From: Mesodorylaimus sp. YZB2_4
Taxonomy: Eukaryota > Nematoda > Enoplea > Dorylaimida > Dorylaimidae
Assembly: GCA_030248295.1 (NCBI GenBank)
Contig: JASANH010001237.1
Location: 1 to 64,000 of the forward strand
DNA length: 64,000 bases
Direction of reading: 5' to 3'
In this document: piece after piece, positions 19,296 to 30,533 of the stretch
Layout: the number at the start of each line of letters is the position of its first letter
Position numbering within the stretch: the first letter of the stretch is position 1
Translations under genes and position numbers: made by a program
The notes under the pieces: model-generated
Database searches by the model: none
The model's input: only the letters and a program-made list of their open reading frames with translations
What the model was told of the DNA's origin: nothing

Positions 19296-20231
19296 ACCAG
19301 CTGCTCGCTTAATCATGACCAGATACCCTGACTCACGAAAAGAACAGGACAAAGCACGGGGGCATGCATCAAGTACTTCTACATTTGGGTACCCTGGACA
19401 TCTAAGATCCAAGAATGACCTTTGGCTACTCAACACGGTACAGTATAATTTTTTAAAATTCCAGCCCACAATTGACCTGGCGAGATCTGCAACATCTGAC
19501 CGTCCTGACCAGCAGCCGCAACTCGTTGTACGACGGCCGCTGCCGCGAGATGCCTGACCTCGGACTGGTTGACAACACTGAACATCGTGTCGACTTCAAC
19601 GTAAGTCATCTTATCTTGGTTGAATAGATGTTGTGATCCTTGCGTCCGGTAGGTCATGGCGGCTAGGGGGAGATTAACCGACCTTCCCTGGTTGGAAAAC
19701 GTCAACCCGTCGAGTTGATGTTTCAGTCGCAGGCATAGTCGCAAGGCTTGATTGCTCCTGAGTGAGGCTGTCAGGCTCGGTATTTTTTAAACAAGAGAGT
19801 CAAAGACCAACTTTGTCGAACTGTTCGCATTTCAAATGGCAAATGAACGGCGTCGGGCTGGAATACAACCATTTATTCGGTTTTGGTGTTTTGGACGCCA
19901 CCGAAATGGTTTTGTTAGCCCGCTCTTGAAAGACGGTCCCCGCTCGTTACCACTGCGAGGCTGGTAGTTTGATGAAACCAAAGTAAAAAAACTTCATCTA
20001 GATGATTTTTTATCTAAAACTTTGAATTTCTCAGGCGCATTTCGAGCCATGGGAATGTGATCATGGAAATCAGGGCGGACAGCCCAGATTGCTGACTCCC
20101 CTTTGTGCTGTTGAAGCAGCCAAAGTGATCCTAGCAGACTTTTCAACAGCAGACTTCCTTGATGAAAGATTGAAAAATCATTTTTGAAGAAAATGCACGA
20201 AGCAAAATCAGTGCAAAAATTTCTCTTGAGT
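19296..20231. other. No recognisable gene
   Basis: The overlapping ORFs (80 and 104 codons on opposite strands at 19315-19744) show no motif. Confidence 0.55.
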
Positions 20232-21663
20232 GGGAATTCTGTTAGCCGTGCTTCTCACGCGCGCGCCGTCATTTTCTCTGGTGCTTTGAGACATAAAAAA
20301 GAGCTTTAGAAACCTTGACTGGCTCAAGGCCATCACGCTATCAGGCTATCAACACAGCTTATTACGATTCAGTCAGAAATGAAAACCAAATGCTCTTTGA
20401 AACAGCATAGGAAATTGAGACTAGAAGCTTTGCTCACTAATCGGGTACTACGGGGGTGTTGCCTTAACGCATTAATACTTACTTATCGTAATCAGACCTG
20501 GTAGAGGTATCAGAACACTACGAAATCTAATAGTATGTAATCGAAAAGAGTATTTACTCGCTTGACCAAAAAGCACTAAGTCGCTCTACTGTAGATCTTT
20601 AAAAAAAAAATTGTGAAATTTCTGTATCCGTGGCGCTGCAAATGCTTGTTCGCCACTTCTACCCCGTTTTGACTAAGAAACATTTGTACTTCCGACAATG
20701 TGTACACGCTTTTAGTATTGCCAAATAAAGGATCTAACGCGACTTTGATCTCCACAAAAAGGAACAGTGAAAATAAGTCTCAACTCAGTCAGTCATAACT
20801 AAAGCCTCTAACTCACTTCACTACAAAATCTCAGGGGAGGGTGCAATAAAATTTACATACCTACATACATAGATCTTAATCTGATCACTTACTTTGTGTC
20901 AATCTTTGTGCCCTCTTTTGTTACAACATGTCTCGAGTCTTGCGCATTTTGTGCTCGTGCCGTTTTGTGTGTCTCGTTTTTGCCCTCTTTCTTTGCATGC
21001 AGTTTTTACTAAATGCAATTTGTAATGAACTGTGTGTGGCAAATTGAGTGCTAATCACAATAAAACTTTGCAAAACCATCAGATGGAAATCTATCGTAGT
21101 CGCAAATAGCGCTGTATGACTTACAGTTAGTTTTTAGCGCTCACAATATTTTCCAAGAGAAAGCGATCTACATTTTTACCATATAAGCTTGTAACTTTCA
21201 TATAAATCGTACCCCCACATTTCTAATCAAAAACCTTCCGTCCCTGATGATATCAACCAGCTCAGTTCATCGTGTTTGGTCGAAGACCTTCCATCTGTTC
21301 AGCGATCACCGCTGAATGCGAGTGTGTGACATCAGTCACTTTCAGTCCGCTAACCATCGCCCAAATTTTATTGCAAAACAAAAGAAAATGCAGCAACAGT
21401 CCAGCGCATAGTTGCTAGCGCATGAAATCGAGCTTATGATTTCAGCCACTATGTGTATTGAAGCGCAGCCAGTGTAATGGAGCGCAGCAAGGATTGTTCG
21501 CTGCAGTCGCAACGAGGCGTGGCACCAATTTCGTTGCAGTCACTGACTACCCGCAAATAATAACACCGTATCGTTTTCCCGCCCCGCTTTCATTGCTGTT
21601 GCGAGATACCGAGGTGCGCCAGTCTTAATCTGAATCTGAGTTTTACAATGTCGCGGCTAACAA
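20232..21663. mobile_element. Possible TIR element (TTCTGTTAGCCG ends)
   Basis: The left end carries TTCTGTTAGCCGTG near 20233. The reverse complement of the right end near 21650-21663 is TTTTGTTAGCCGCG, giving an imperfect 14-bp inverted pair 1.4 kb apart. The same block (TTCTGTTAGCCGTG) also occurs at about 2238. No ORF inside resembles a transposase. The boundaries are tentative. Confidence 0.3.
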
Positions 21664-21677
21664 AATAACTCTCTGTG

Positions 21678-23638
21678 CGTACGCGCGCGCATGGCTATAC
21701 TTAAGGAATAGACCAGTTCATGGCCTTTTGATGTTCAGGTTCATTGGCTGCCTATGACATTTTTTCTGGACTCGCTTTCCGTCACACCTAGCAAGTGTGC
21801 GCGGTCTCCCAGTGTTCTTGTGCGGCGCTTTTGCGTGCGGTCGGCGAATGAGAACAAAAATTTGACGTTTTCGAGCAAAAGGATTGAACTTGTCTTTAAG
21901 GAATTTTGTTTCTTGCAATGAAAATCAGGTAAGATTGGTCTATTTTAGGGTTATTTTTTCTATGATTGGGTGATTCCGTTAATTTAATTATGTTTGTTCC
22001 GTTGATGAGGAACGTAAAACGAGGATTCTTCAAGGCCCAAAAGGGGGAACGGCATGAATATTCTCAGTGTTTTTAAAGTCTCCGATTTTTATCATACACA
22101 TGTGTATAACCACTTGAACTTTTGAGCTTTGCATCTATGTCAATCTTGTTCTTTTGTCGTTTCAGGAAATCAAAAATTTTTGGAAACGTGATTTGGAAAT
22201 GGAGCCAGGTATAAACTTGTGTGATTGTAATCAGATCGGTATACTAGTATTTTTTTGCATGTCTTATGAATCGTGCGTGCGTACAGCAATACTTGCTGCT
22301 TTTTTAATACGAATAAATTTTATTCTGGTCGATACCATGCCAAGCGAGAACATCTTTATTAGCTTCTCGTTATGAGTATATACACTGAACAATAAGCAGA
22401 AATGTGCGTGCCGAAAGTTTTAGCAACTAACGAAAATTGGGATTTTCGCATCACATTCAGAAAGTTTTTTTTCGGAAAATCCAATTATTTATCCAAAAAT
22501 ACCAAACAAGCTGCTAAAGCTTTTAACACCGACACGATACGACCAAGCAATGGTTTGGAATGAGTCCCCAGTGGCCAAAAATCGTAACGTTATTGAAAGG
22601 CGTTTTTTAGACTCGCCATTCGCCTAAGCGACGGGGGGGCCGCGCACACTTGCCAGGTGTGACGGAGAGCTAGTCTAGAATAACTGTCGTAAGCAAATAT
22701 ACGGCGCGAAATTCAACTGGATACTGTGGCTTGAACTGGCCTATTCTCAGGCTCTTCTAACCACGCTCAAACTGGTTCTCTAACACGGGAAGAACTGGCC
22801 CATGGGCTAGCATGCAAGGAACAATAGAGTTCAAATTTGGAATTTTCAGGCTATCGCGGAAATAATGGTTTCATTGAATTCCTCGCATCGAACTTGACCT
22901 TCTAACAAACTATCATGTTATATATTTTTTTATTGAAAAATTTGAATTTGGCGCTCTGACCTTGATGCGCAGGCGAGCAGACCTTTACATCGGCGCAAAC
23001 TGGAAGTCTTACTGAATCAAATCAATAACTGATGTCCTACCACTCAACAGACCACCAGAATATGCTGGCTAGAGAAAAAGAAGATTGTTTGAGTTAAAAT
23101 TACTGCTTTACTTCAGAAGTTTTAGGCGAGAAAAGCTGCGTGCCGCGGCAATGGTTTTTTACTGACGTCGCTCTGAAGCTTTCTTCATCTAGAGGCGTTA
23201 CTGTTACAAACTGAAACTACATAAACAACCGCGCACGGGGAAATCATCAACAGTTATTCTTTTCACAATTGGCTTTGTACTACTCTGTGCACATGGGTAC
23301 AGAGTGCTGGAAGAACTACGTGACCAGATACGCATGCTGCAGTATATTTCGCGCTTGTAGCAGCTTATAGCAAGCGCCCATGCAAGAACCTGCGTGCCGC
23401 CAAATTCAAATTTTTTGATTTGAAAAAAATAAAAGATAATAGTTTGTTAGACGGTCTAGTGTGATGCGAGAAATTCAATGAAACTGTTATTTCAGCGATA
23501 GCATTCGAATTCCAAATTTGAACCCTACCGTTCCATGCACGCGAGCCTATGGGCCAGTTCTCTCCGTGTTAGAGAACGGATTCGAGCGTGGTTAGGAGAG
23601 CCTGAGAATTCCTTAAGTATAGCCATGCGCGCGCGCAC
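21678..23638. mobile_element. Non-autonomous DNA transposon with ~200-bp TIRs, itself interrupted
   Basis: The right arm (23435-23638) is the inverted counterpart of 22744-22925 plus 21682-21708. Shared blocks include GATAGTTTGTTAGA, ATGGGCCAGTTCT, CGTGTTAGAGAAC, GAGCGTGGTTAG and TTAAGTATAGCCATGCGCGC. The left arm is split exactly between GGAA (to 21708) and TTCTCAG (from 22744) by a second element. The interior is about 500 bp (22926-23434). No transposase ORF is seen. Confidence 0.7.
21709..22743. mobile_element. Second TIR element nested in the left arm of the first
   Basis: This 1035-bp insertion starts TAGACCAGTTCA and ends TTGAACTGGCCTA, inverted ends of about 13 bp. Subterminal inverted blocks also match: GTCACACCTAGCAAGTGTGC at about 21780 against GCACACTTGCCAGGTGTGAC at about 22640. 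Removing it leaves GGAA next to TTCTC, the order seen in the uninterrupted opposite arm. No recognisable coding region; the 73-codon ORF at 22154-22375 has no motif. Confidence 0.65.
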
Positions 23639-24740
23639 TCATTTTGGGGCCATTGTATAGGAGTGCCTCGAAGTCAATCATTCCAACGCGGGCGGCTAAA
23701 TATCTCGAGCAAAACTTTAAAAAAATTCCTTCCAGTACCGTTATCTTGGGCTACTTTGGACCATGTTTTATATACCATTTTGTAGCTAAAACTCCATTTA
23801 TCAAAATCGAGCGCTGTGCGCCACCTAAAAATCAGATACAGTGAGAAAATACAATTATTCTCAACCTTCAAAACCGTCCGAAGAGGGAGAAAACGTCGGA
23901 AATAGCGCTGGATGACGGTACTGCGCTCCCTACAGAGCCATCTACAATCATGAGCGACAAGTCCGATTTACTGAAACCACGGCGAATCAGAGAGGAGATA
24001 CAGGTCTGGTACCGCTTCCAGTGCGCTTGTCCAAGAAGAAGCCCTTTTCAGAACGAAGAAGTCAAAAGGTTCAGAGGACTATATCAAAAAAGGGGGCGAC
24101 AAAGAGTGGAAAGAGGAGCAGAAAGAACAACAATAAAAAAAACTCTTAGGTCCCGTCGTTAAGCGGGGGAAACTAAGCGAGCATGGGGGAGCCCCCCTCG
24201 AAAACGGCCAGGTGTTTTTTGTCACCTTTCAAAGGTAGCAATCAGATCAGTCAAAGTCAATCAGATGTGACCGATCTGGACTATGTCATTAAAATCACCC
24301 ACATAGAATTGCACGTGCTCAGCTTCGAGTTTCGCGACGCTTTCTTGTGAAAGCAATTAGTGTCGTACGATTAAGGCAATTAGGCACGATTTAACTTCAT
24401 GGACCCTGAAATGTACATGCTCAATTTACTGCAGTGAACCCGCGAAGCCCAGTTTCCCCAGTACAATTTGTCAGCTTTTCCTAGACGTGTTCTCGTCGCC
24501 TTTCTGGCCGAGGCCAACTATACTGGAGACGTGGAGTGTGGTTCTTGGCCAATCTTTGAAGGAAAGTCTGATTTTGAAATTCTGTACCAGGCGGGTAGCC
24601 TACTTCGTCGACAAATCTTAAACCGCGTCACTAACAGTTCTGTAAATGAGGAAATTAGACGGGCGGATATTGCCTGTAGGAAATTGTTGTTAGGAGAATA
24701 TTGTATACAGTATATGCACGTCTTAGTACTAGCCATACCT
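23639..24740. other. No recognisable gene
   Basis: Contains a 98-codon ORF (24468-24764, plus) and a 70-codon ORF (23950-24162, plus) with no motif known to me. A piece of the integrase intron or second exon could lie here but was not identified. Confidence 0.5.
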
Positions 24741-25040
24741 GCTCAAGGCATCCACAGCGACTAGGATATACTTAGCCCGGCCGCTTTTCAATCGTTCAGG
24801 AATGACCGCGTCGTCAAAAAACCACTTCTCGCGTGAGGAATGAGCACGAATGGGATTTCGGCGAAAATTTCGTTTTCGAACAGGGCGAAACTCAGTATGA
24901 GATGGTTTAGACTTTAGAAAGTCTCGCACATCCTTTTTGGTCAATTGTAAACCAGCTTTTTTGGCATAATGGTATAATTCCTTAGCTCTAGCGAATCTTC
25001 GCCCGCTGAAAGCAAGTGGCAGCGAGACATCCAGGAAGGC
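24741..25040 (-). pseudogene. Integrase N-terminal fragment (F54H12.3/Polinton-like type)
   Basis: Read on the minus strand: AFSGRRFARAKELYHYAKK, then DVRDFLKSKPSHTEF, then FRRNPIRA, WFFDDAV and KYILVAVDALSR. This is the start of an rve-type integrase, like those of Polintons and the F54H12.3-type transposon-derived family. The first catalytic Asp position (usually W.aDl) reads WFFDDA. The sequence meets a donor-like GTATGG right after ALSR at 24741, so it could be one exon. The rest of the core was not found downstream and a stop (TAG) bounds it at about 25049. Whether it belonged to the Polinton at 5-12 kb is unknown. Confidence 0.55.
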
Positions 25041-26202
25041 TTTCTAGGCGGAATCTTGGTAAATAAAATAAAAATAAGTCATGGAGATATTACTCCCAAT
25101 CGTCTTTTCAGAGCGCACGCTGGCCAGAAAGTTAGGTCTGAAGAAAGGTGGAAATAAAATACTCGGAAAACTCTGACTAAATTTTCCATTTGATATTCGA
25201 ATTCTACGATAAAAACTGTGCAAGACACTCTTATCTTGAAAATTTTCAGTCGGAATGGCCAAAAGTAGTTCAGAGGAGAATACCAATGGGTCGAGTTGCA
25301 ATAAGAACGAAACTTATTGCCATTTCGCCCGCAAACGGGCCGACCGCGCGCGTGTGAAATTTTTGATGTTGATACTTCTTTCGGCTAGCGACAGGCTGGT
25401 TTGTAGCGTTAATACTGCCAGAGGACGCGGGTCGACAGGTGACGGACCAAGCCCGGGCTACAGTAAGCTCGAAACTTACTTTTACCCCTGTGCGGCCCTC
25501 GCCAAGCCCTCACCCGCGGTGAAGTATAAATTCGCCTCGATGATGCAACGTACTGGCCCGTGGCAATGTCTCTGACCCTTCGAACATCACAGAGGCCTCG
25601 TGCCAATGTTCTCACTGGCGCAGTTGCCCAACTCCTTAGAGACCTTCAAGATGCCAAATTGGGCATGCCACTTTTTATTACCTTACCAACTTCCGCCGCC
25701 TTTATTTTCTTCCAATTTGGTTATTTCTCTGGCGCAGAAACATTATCTTAGTTTTCTTGTTTTTTTGCAGAATCTTGCTCAATCGATGAGGACGAGGTTT
25801 TTAACCCGGCACCTCTGGACGTTGGTTTCGTTGGAAGGTACGAGGTTTTTAGGTTCCGCTTTGGTATCACCTCCGACGACTTTTATCGCTTTCTCCACTT
25901 TTTCTTCTTCCGTTCGATCACATTTCTGATTGGTGTCAATCTTTTATCGTGTCCCGCAATCAACCAGTAAATTTCTCGATTTTTTGCATGCGTCGATCAT
26001 CATTGTGTAATATGATCTAGGCTGAACGTCTTTGGATTTGTACTACTGCAGCCGCTTCGTATAATTGACGGGAATTTCTTCATACCTCTTGTCGTCGTCT
26101 AAGAAACACATTCTATTACACACTGTAAAGAACCTAGCCAGAGACTTTGAAACAGCCTTTCAAAAAATTTTTTTAAATTAACTGATCCTGATCTTGACCT
26201 GA
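25041..26202. other. No recognisable gene
   Basis: ORFs of 60-109 codons on both strands overlap one another at 25255-25929 and show no motif. Confidence 0.5.
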
Positions 26203-26275
26203 GTGACCAAGCCCTGGCGTCCGAGCACAGGCTAATATTTCCAGTCAGCCTGAAGTACTGTAAGTAAATAGTCAG
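26203..26275. repeat. Copy 1 of a 73-bp direct repeat
   Basis: Shares GACCAAGCCCTGG, CAGGC(T/C)AATT, CAG(T/C)CAGCCT and AGTACT in the same order as 28529-28601. Together with copy 2 it brackets about 2.25 kb that includes the TIR element at 27.5-28.4 kb. Confidence 0.65.
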
Positions 26276-27384
26276 CGTTTATCGTGGCTTTTTGGTCAAA
26301 CCACCCTCATGTTAATGTAACCAGGAGGGATATTTTGACATGGATATTTGCTTATGTCAAAGTGACCGCTGTCATTTCTCGTCCCAGTCCAAAGCAATTC
26401 TGTCCTTTGTTCTATAAAGTGATGCCACATGCATGAGTTGTCGGATGGCCAGTGGCCAGCAATTTTGCGCTCATCCATGCGGTTTGTCGCTTCATGGACT
26501 TTTATTTTAAATTTCACTTCCAGATCCAGAAACGCACAACTAGATCCCTGTGTACTTGAATAATGGTCAATATTGCAATGAATTCCATGATAAAGCAAAA
26601 CGGGCACTGCGACAGAAAGCTGAGTCGTTTGTAGCCAAGAATGGGCGGGTCCTTCATCATCTGAAGGGTTCAGGTAAAGGTTTGCAGGAAACGCGAGAGA
26701 AGAAGATCGCTGATACAGCTAGCCCATGTCCGGACGTACCGCACTGAATACGAGTTACTTAAGAATTACGAAGAATACTAATGGTGTGCCGACTTGGTTG
26801 GGCCGTTGCATAAAACTGACGATTGAAACGAGAACAGGTATGGTTTTTAGATAATACAGCACAGTAGGTACTCAAGCTGAGACAGTGTCCCCGGTCCAGG
26901 AAAGTTTAGCAATTTTGAGCTTTCTGTGGTGGAGAATTTCGCAAAGAATTTTTCAATAATTTCGAACGTCACATAGGTGAGAAGCTCGGTATCAAAAAGC
27001 TATTTCGACAGCATATCAATCGTGTCGACGCGCAAGAAGTTAACATAGTTCAGAATTAACAGCAACGGTATCAAAAAAATAATAATAATAAAGAGCCAAA
27101 CACGATCCGTCATCGATTATCTCCAGAAAACAACTATGAGTATCCGTTTAGATGACAACTACTTGTTCCGAAGCGTGATACGCGCGGTTATTTGCGATCA
27201 GATCAAGAAGGCGATACCATCTGGGCGGCATTTAGGCTTCGCTCAAAATCACCTTACACTTGTCCCTCCACGTTTAAATATCTACTATGTACTGTACGTT
27301 CTGTGTCTTCGTTGACAAAGGTGGTGCTTGTTGGAACGAAATATCAGGTCTAAAATATTCTGCAACTTCAACATATCCTCGGAT
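26276..27384. other. No recognisable gene
   Basis: A 103-codon minus ORF at 26296-26607 has no motif. The region contains GTTACATT/AATGTAACC and TTTGACATG blocks that recur at 27.4 kb and 28.4 kb. Confidence 0.5.
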
Positions 27385-27500
27385 ACTTTGACATGACCCT
27401 GGTTACATTTGCATATATCAATGTAACCAGACGGCTACTTTGACAAATGCGTTTGCCCATGTCGAACTATCCCTTGCAGTTACTTTGACATGACGAGGTA
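27385..27500. repeat. TACTTTGACATG-type repeat cluster
   Basis: TACTTTGACATG or close variants occur at about 27387, 27432 and 27481. Another follows at 28391 after the TIR element, and TTTTGACATG is at about 26334. The copies at 27481 and 28391 sit just outside the two arms of the TIR element. Confidence 0.6.
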
Positions 27501-27506
27501 TCTTTT

Positions 27507-28372
27507 GCAAGCGCACGCGTTGCTTGTGACGGGGTCACAGCCGACGGAAATTCGTTGCCGGAAACCCCGTCATAAGCACGGCGAACTCGTTGCACGGAAC
27601 CCTGACTTTACCAACATGGCAATGTTGCTTGAGACCCCCGTAAATTTATTGATTTTCGTTGTCACAGAACGCATTTTCCTGGCCGACGTGCGGTTGTTGC
27701 CTGTATGCGTTGTTGTTGTTATTTCGTTATTCTGATTTTGTTACAGCTATTTAATGCCCTATCAAATCAATTTTTATTAAAAAGGTCTCAAAAATCCGTA
27801 AAGTATGTAAGTAAAGTACGATCGTTTGCATGATTTTTCATATGGCCTTGTAGCCTTTTTGTCCTGTTATTTTGTGGGAAACATGGTTTCTTTTGCTTAT
27901 GTATGTACCTAGAAGTATGGGTGATTTAGCCACTGTCTAATAGTTTCGACATTTTTGGGATGAGAAAATCAAAAAAGTCCGCCCAGGTTGTGGAAGCAGC
28001 ACCACAAGCTTTTTTCAAAAATCAAGAAAACAAGCGACTTTGTTGGAAGCTGCTGATATGTGTACATAATCTGTCGCGCTGTGGGACCCAGCTTTTTTAT
28101 TTTGACGAATCATGTTTTATTGTGATTGATTATTCTTTCAATTCGTCCGTGACACAGGACAATAAACTGAGCACAGACAGTGTACTAGGTGCACAGGGAA
28201 CCCAGTCTGCTCCTTCAACCACACGTCGGCCAGGGAAATGCGTCTTGTGACGACGAAAACCAAAAAATATACAGCGGTCCTAACCACCATAGCCATGTTG
28301 GTGAAGTCAGGGTTCCCTGCAACGAATTTACGTTGGCTGTGACCCCGTCACAAGCAACGCGTGCGCGTGGCT
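27507..28372. mobile_element. TIR element with ~90-120 bp arms
   Basis: The left arm (27507-27625) and right arm (28283-28372) are inverted copies sharing CACGCGTTGCTTGTGACGGG, then GTCACAGCC and GGAACCCTGACTT..ACCAACATGG. The left arm contains an additional ~36-bp internal partial duplication around 27557-27592. No transposase is encoded inside; a 96-codon ORF at 27960-28250 has no motif. It is probably a non-autonomous class II element. Confidence 0.6.
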
Positions 28373-28444
28373 ACACATATCTGCATGACGGTTACTTTGA
28401 CATGTGACACCGGCCAGGACACTGAACCCTTCCTCTAGACCCCA

Positions 28445-28460
28445 CCCCCCCCCCCCCCCC
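28445..28460. repeat. C16 homopolymer
   Basis: A run of sixteen C residues. It explains the proline-rich ORF across it, which I reject as a gene. Confidence 0.9.
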
Positions 28461-28528
28461 GCCCCACCTCAGGCCCTGCAGAAAGAAAGAAATGGAAGAA
28501 AGCAAAAGCGATCAAATTGTATGTGGGC

Positions 28529-28601
28529 AGGACCAAGCCCTGGTTTTCAAGCGCAGGCCAATTGTCCAGCCAGCCTACAGTACTCTATGTAAACAGTTTA
28601 C
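28529..28601. repeat. Copy 2 of the 73-bp direct repeat
   Basis: Matches 26203-26275 in order and spacing with moderate divergence. Confidence 0.65.
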
Positions 28602-30118
28602 GACTCACTCACTTGACTCAACCCAAACCAAAATTTTGTAATCCACATTCAGCATGGTCAACGGCCGACATCAACACCAACTACCAGGGACGATATCAGT
28701 TGGGCTGTGAACTCTGTCGGTGTTGGGCTTCTGTCTTTACACTGAGAGCCCCTTGACTGTACCAGGTGAGTCATCTGCCACCACACATCACTTAGATTTT
28801 ATCTTTGTCTGCCTCGCCCTTAGGCTAAGGCACCCTTATATACATGTCTCCTGCCACAGCACCAAATACTAGTTCCTTGGCCTTTCGACCCAGACTACAA
28901 AAGAACAAGACAAACACGCCAAAGGGACTAGAAAACAGAAGTGACTGAGCTGATTATCATAGCTCACACTAACCCCTCTCCCAATTAGAAATAAAGGGAA
29001 TATCATCAAGATCACCCGCTTATCACTTGCTTGCGCCTAAGTCTTCTTCTTGACCTTACACGTTAACGAGCCACTGAGCGCGGTGGATCCGAGATGGTCT
29101 GGTGCTGGTCACAGGCGCGGTTTGGGGGAGGGGGTCAAGAGTCAGGACTTTGGCAGGTCTTTACCTGATGAATTTCGGCCCGAGCCCGGCCTACGCGAGC
29201 ACAAAATGCCGAGAAGAAATTAATCGCTTGCGATCAGGGCACATGCCCGATCATAGTATCGAGGAGATGAAGGAGTTCAGAGCCGAAAAAGAGAAAGTAT
29301 GCCAAAATTGGCTCACGGAAAGGAATGGTAGAAAAGGTAATCGAAATTGTGTCGATTCATGACTAATTCTCACTGTGGATTTTTCGATACGAAAGCGGGG
29401 CAGCCAACTTGGCTCCAGTGAGGGAGTTTGATCCAGACATGATTACATTATCTAGGAAGACGTATCGAGCTGTCGCCGCAATCGATTAAATCGGCTTTGA
29501 CCCGACGTCTGGTCACCATATTGTGTATGCAAGACGTGGAAACTTATGGTGGCTGTGGTCAGTGAAGACACAATACTAAACGGTCTGAAAACGATAAGTT
29601 TCTTGATGTTGGAGAGGATAGAAACGTCACGCCCTGCTGTGTGTATCAGCATCTTGTAAGAATTCACAAAGTGTAAAGGAGGCTGGAAATATGCCAGCAG
29701 CTTAGTCTGCAAAAAACTAAAAAGCAAAAAAAGAGCTTGTGACATAGACTCGCTGTAAATATGTGACTTATTGTTCTCGCTGTACAAAAGTGCAAGTGCC
29801 ATTAACATTGTACATATATGTTCTATGATGTACGGAATGCAGAAAAAAACTAAAAAATCTGCGTTTCGCACACTGCAAACAAGTGCTGATCAGCAAACAT
29901 AAAAACCTGTGGGGCTGGTTTCACAATCACCTAGCATGTGCCTGAATATTGGGACACCCTAACTTCTATCCTACGCTATTTCGATATGATCGTATCAAAT
30001 GAAGGACATGCCTTGGTGATCGTGAAACTGGTCAGCACAGTGAGGTATCTGAGGTACCTCATCGTCCTGTTTGCAGTTATTTTCTTTAGTTGAAGGGCGG
30101 GTGCTCAGCCATGACTAA
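28602..30118. other. No recognised gene; one possible exon at 29102-29362
   Basis: The plus ORF 29102-29362 is charged and helical in its second half (MPDHSIEEMKEFRAEKEK) and could be a coding exon, but I do not recognise it. A 139-codon minus ORF at 29452-29871 is Leu/Phe-rich and probably spurious. Confidence 0.4.
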
Positions 30119-30300
30119 GCCGGGGTCGTAGCCTAGCCAGTTGAGGCGTCTGCCTTCCACGCTAGGTGCGCACTTACAGGGGAGGGTTCGACTCCCGTCC
30201 CGGTACAAAATGATTGCCAAATATGTGTTCCTTAGCTATCGAGTGCGCTGTATAGTGCTTAGCTATGGATAAAGTAAGACATGACATGACATGACATGAC
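30119..30300 (+). mobile_element. tRNA-derived SINE, copy 1
   Basis: The A box TAGCCTAGCCAG (30129-30140) and a perfect B box GGTTCGACTCC (30185-30195) are 56 bp apart start to start. An unrelated body containing CGAGTGCGC follows, and a tail of about four tandem ACATG units (to 30300). This is the layout of a tRNA-derived SINE with a short-repeat 3' tail. The head is not a good cloverleaf: its CTTCCAC loop recalls a Gly-TCC-type anticodon but the stem is poor. Element limits are approximate. Confidence 0.7.
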
Positions 30301-30419
30301 CACCTCCACGTGGTGCTGAGGGGGCAACAGAAGTCAATGACTTCTGGCTAAGAGTAGTCACTTTGCAGTAGATCAAGGGATCGTCGTCTATTCACAGTAA
30401 GGTAAGCTTGTTTGAATTT

Positions 30420-30533
30420 TTGCAGCCAGTGTTCGACTCGCGGGCCGGTAAATCATTTCGTGTAAAATGTGTCCCTTTACCCTCGAGTGCGCATAAGCGT
30501 TTGGTGATGTGGTAAAACATGAACATGAACATG
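30420..30533 (+). mobile_element. Same SINE family, copy 2 (5'-truncated)
   Basis: Starts near the B box (GTTCGACTCGC at about 30430), shares the ATGTGT.CCTTTA and CGAGTGCGC body blocks with copy 1, and ends in ACATGA repeats. The A box is missing. Two diverged copies 120 bp apart indicate a family rather than a chance tRNA match. Confidence 0.6.

Noticed and set aside
24468-24764. 98-codon plus ORF as a gene
   Set aside because: No recognisable motif, and it overlaps the end of the minus-strand integrase fragment; kept only as unresolved.
28404-28592. Proline-rich ORF
   Set aside because: Created by a C16 run; no other coding signal.
29452-29871. 139-codon minus ORF as a membrane protein
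   Set aside because: Phe/Leu-rich composition comes from AT-rich DNA; no motif, no splice or promoter signals.
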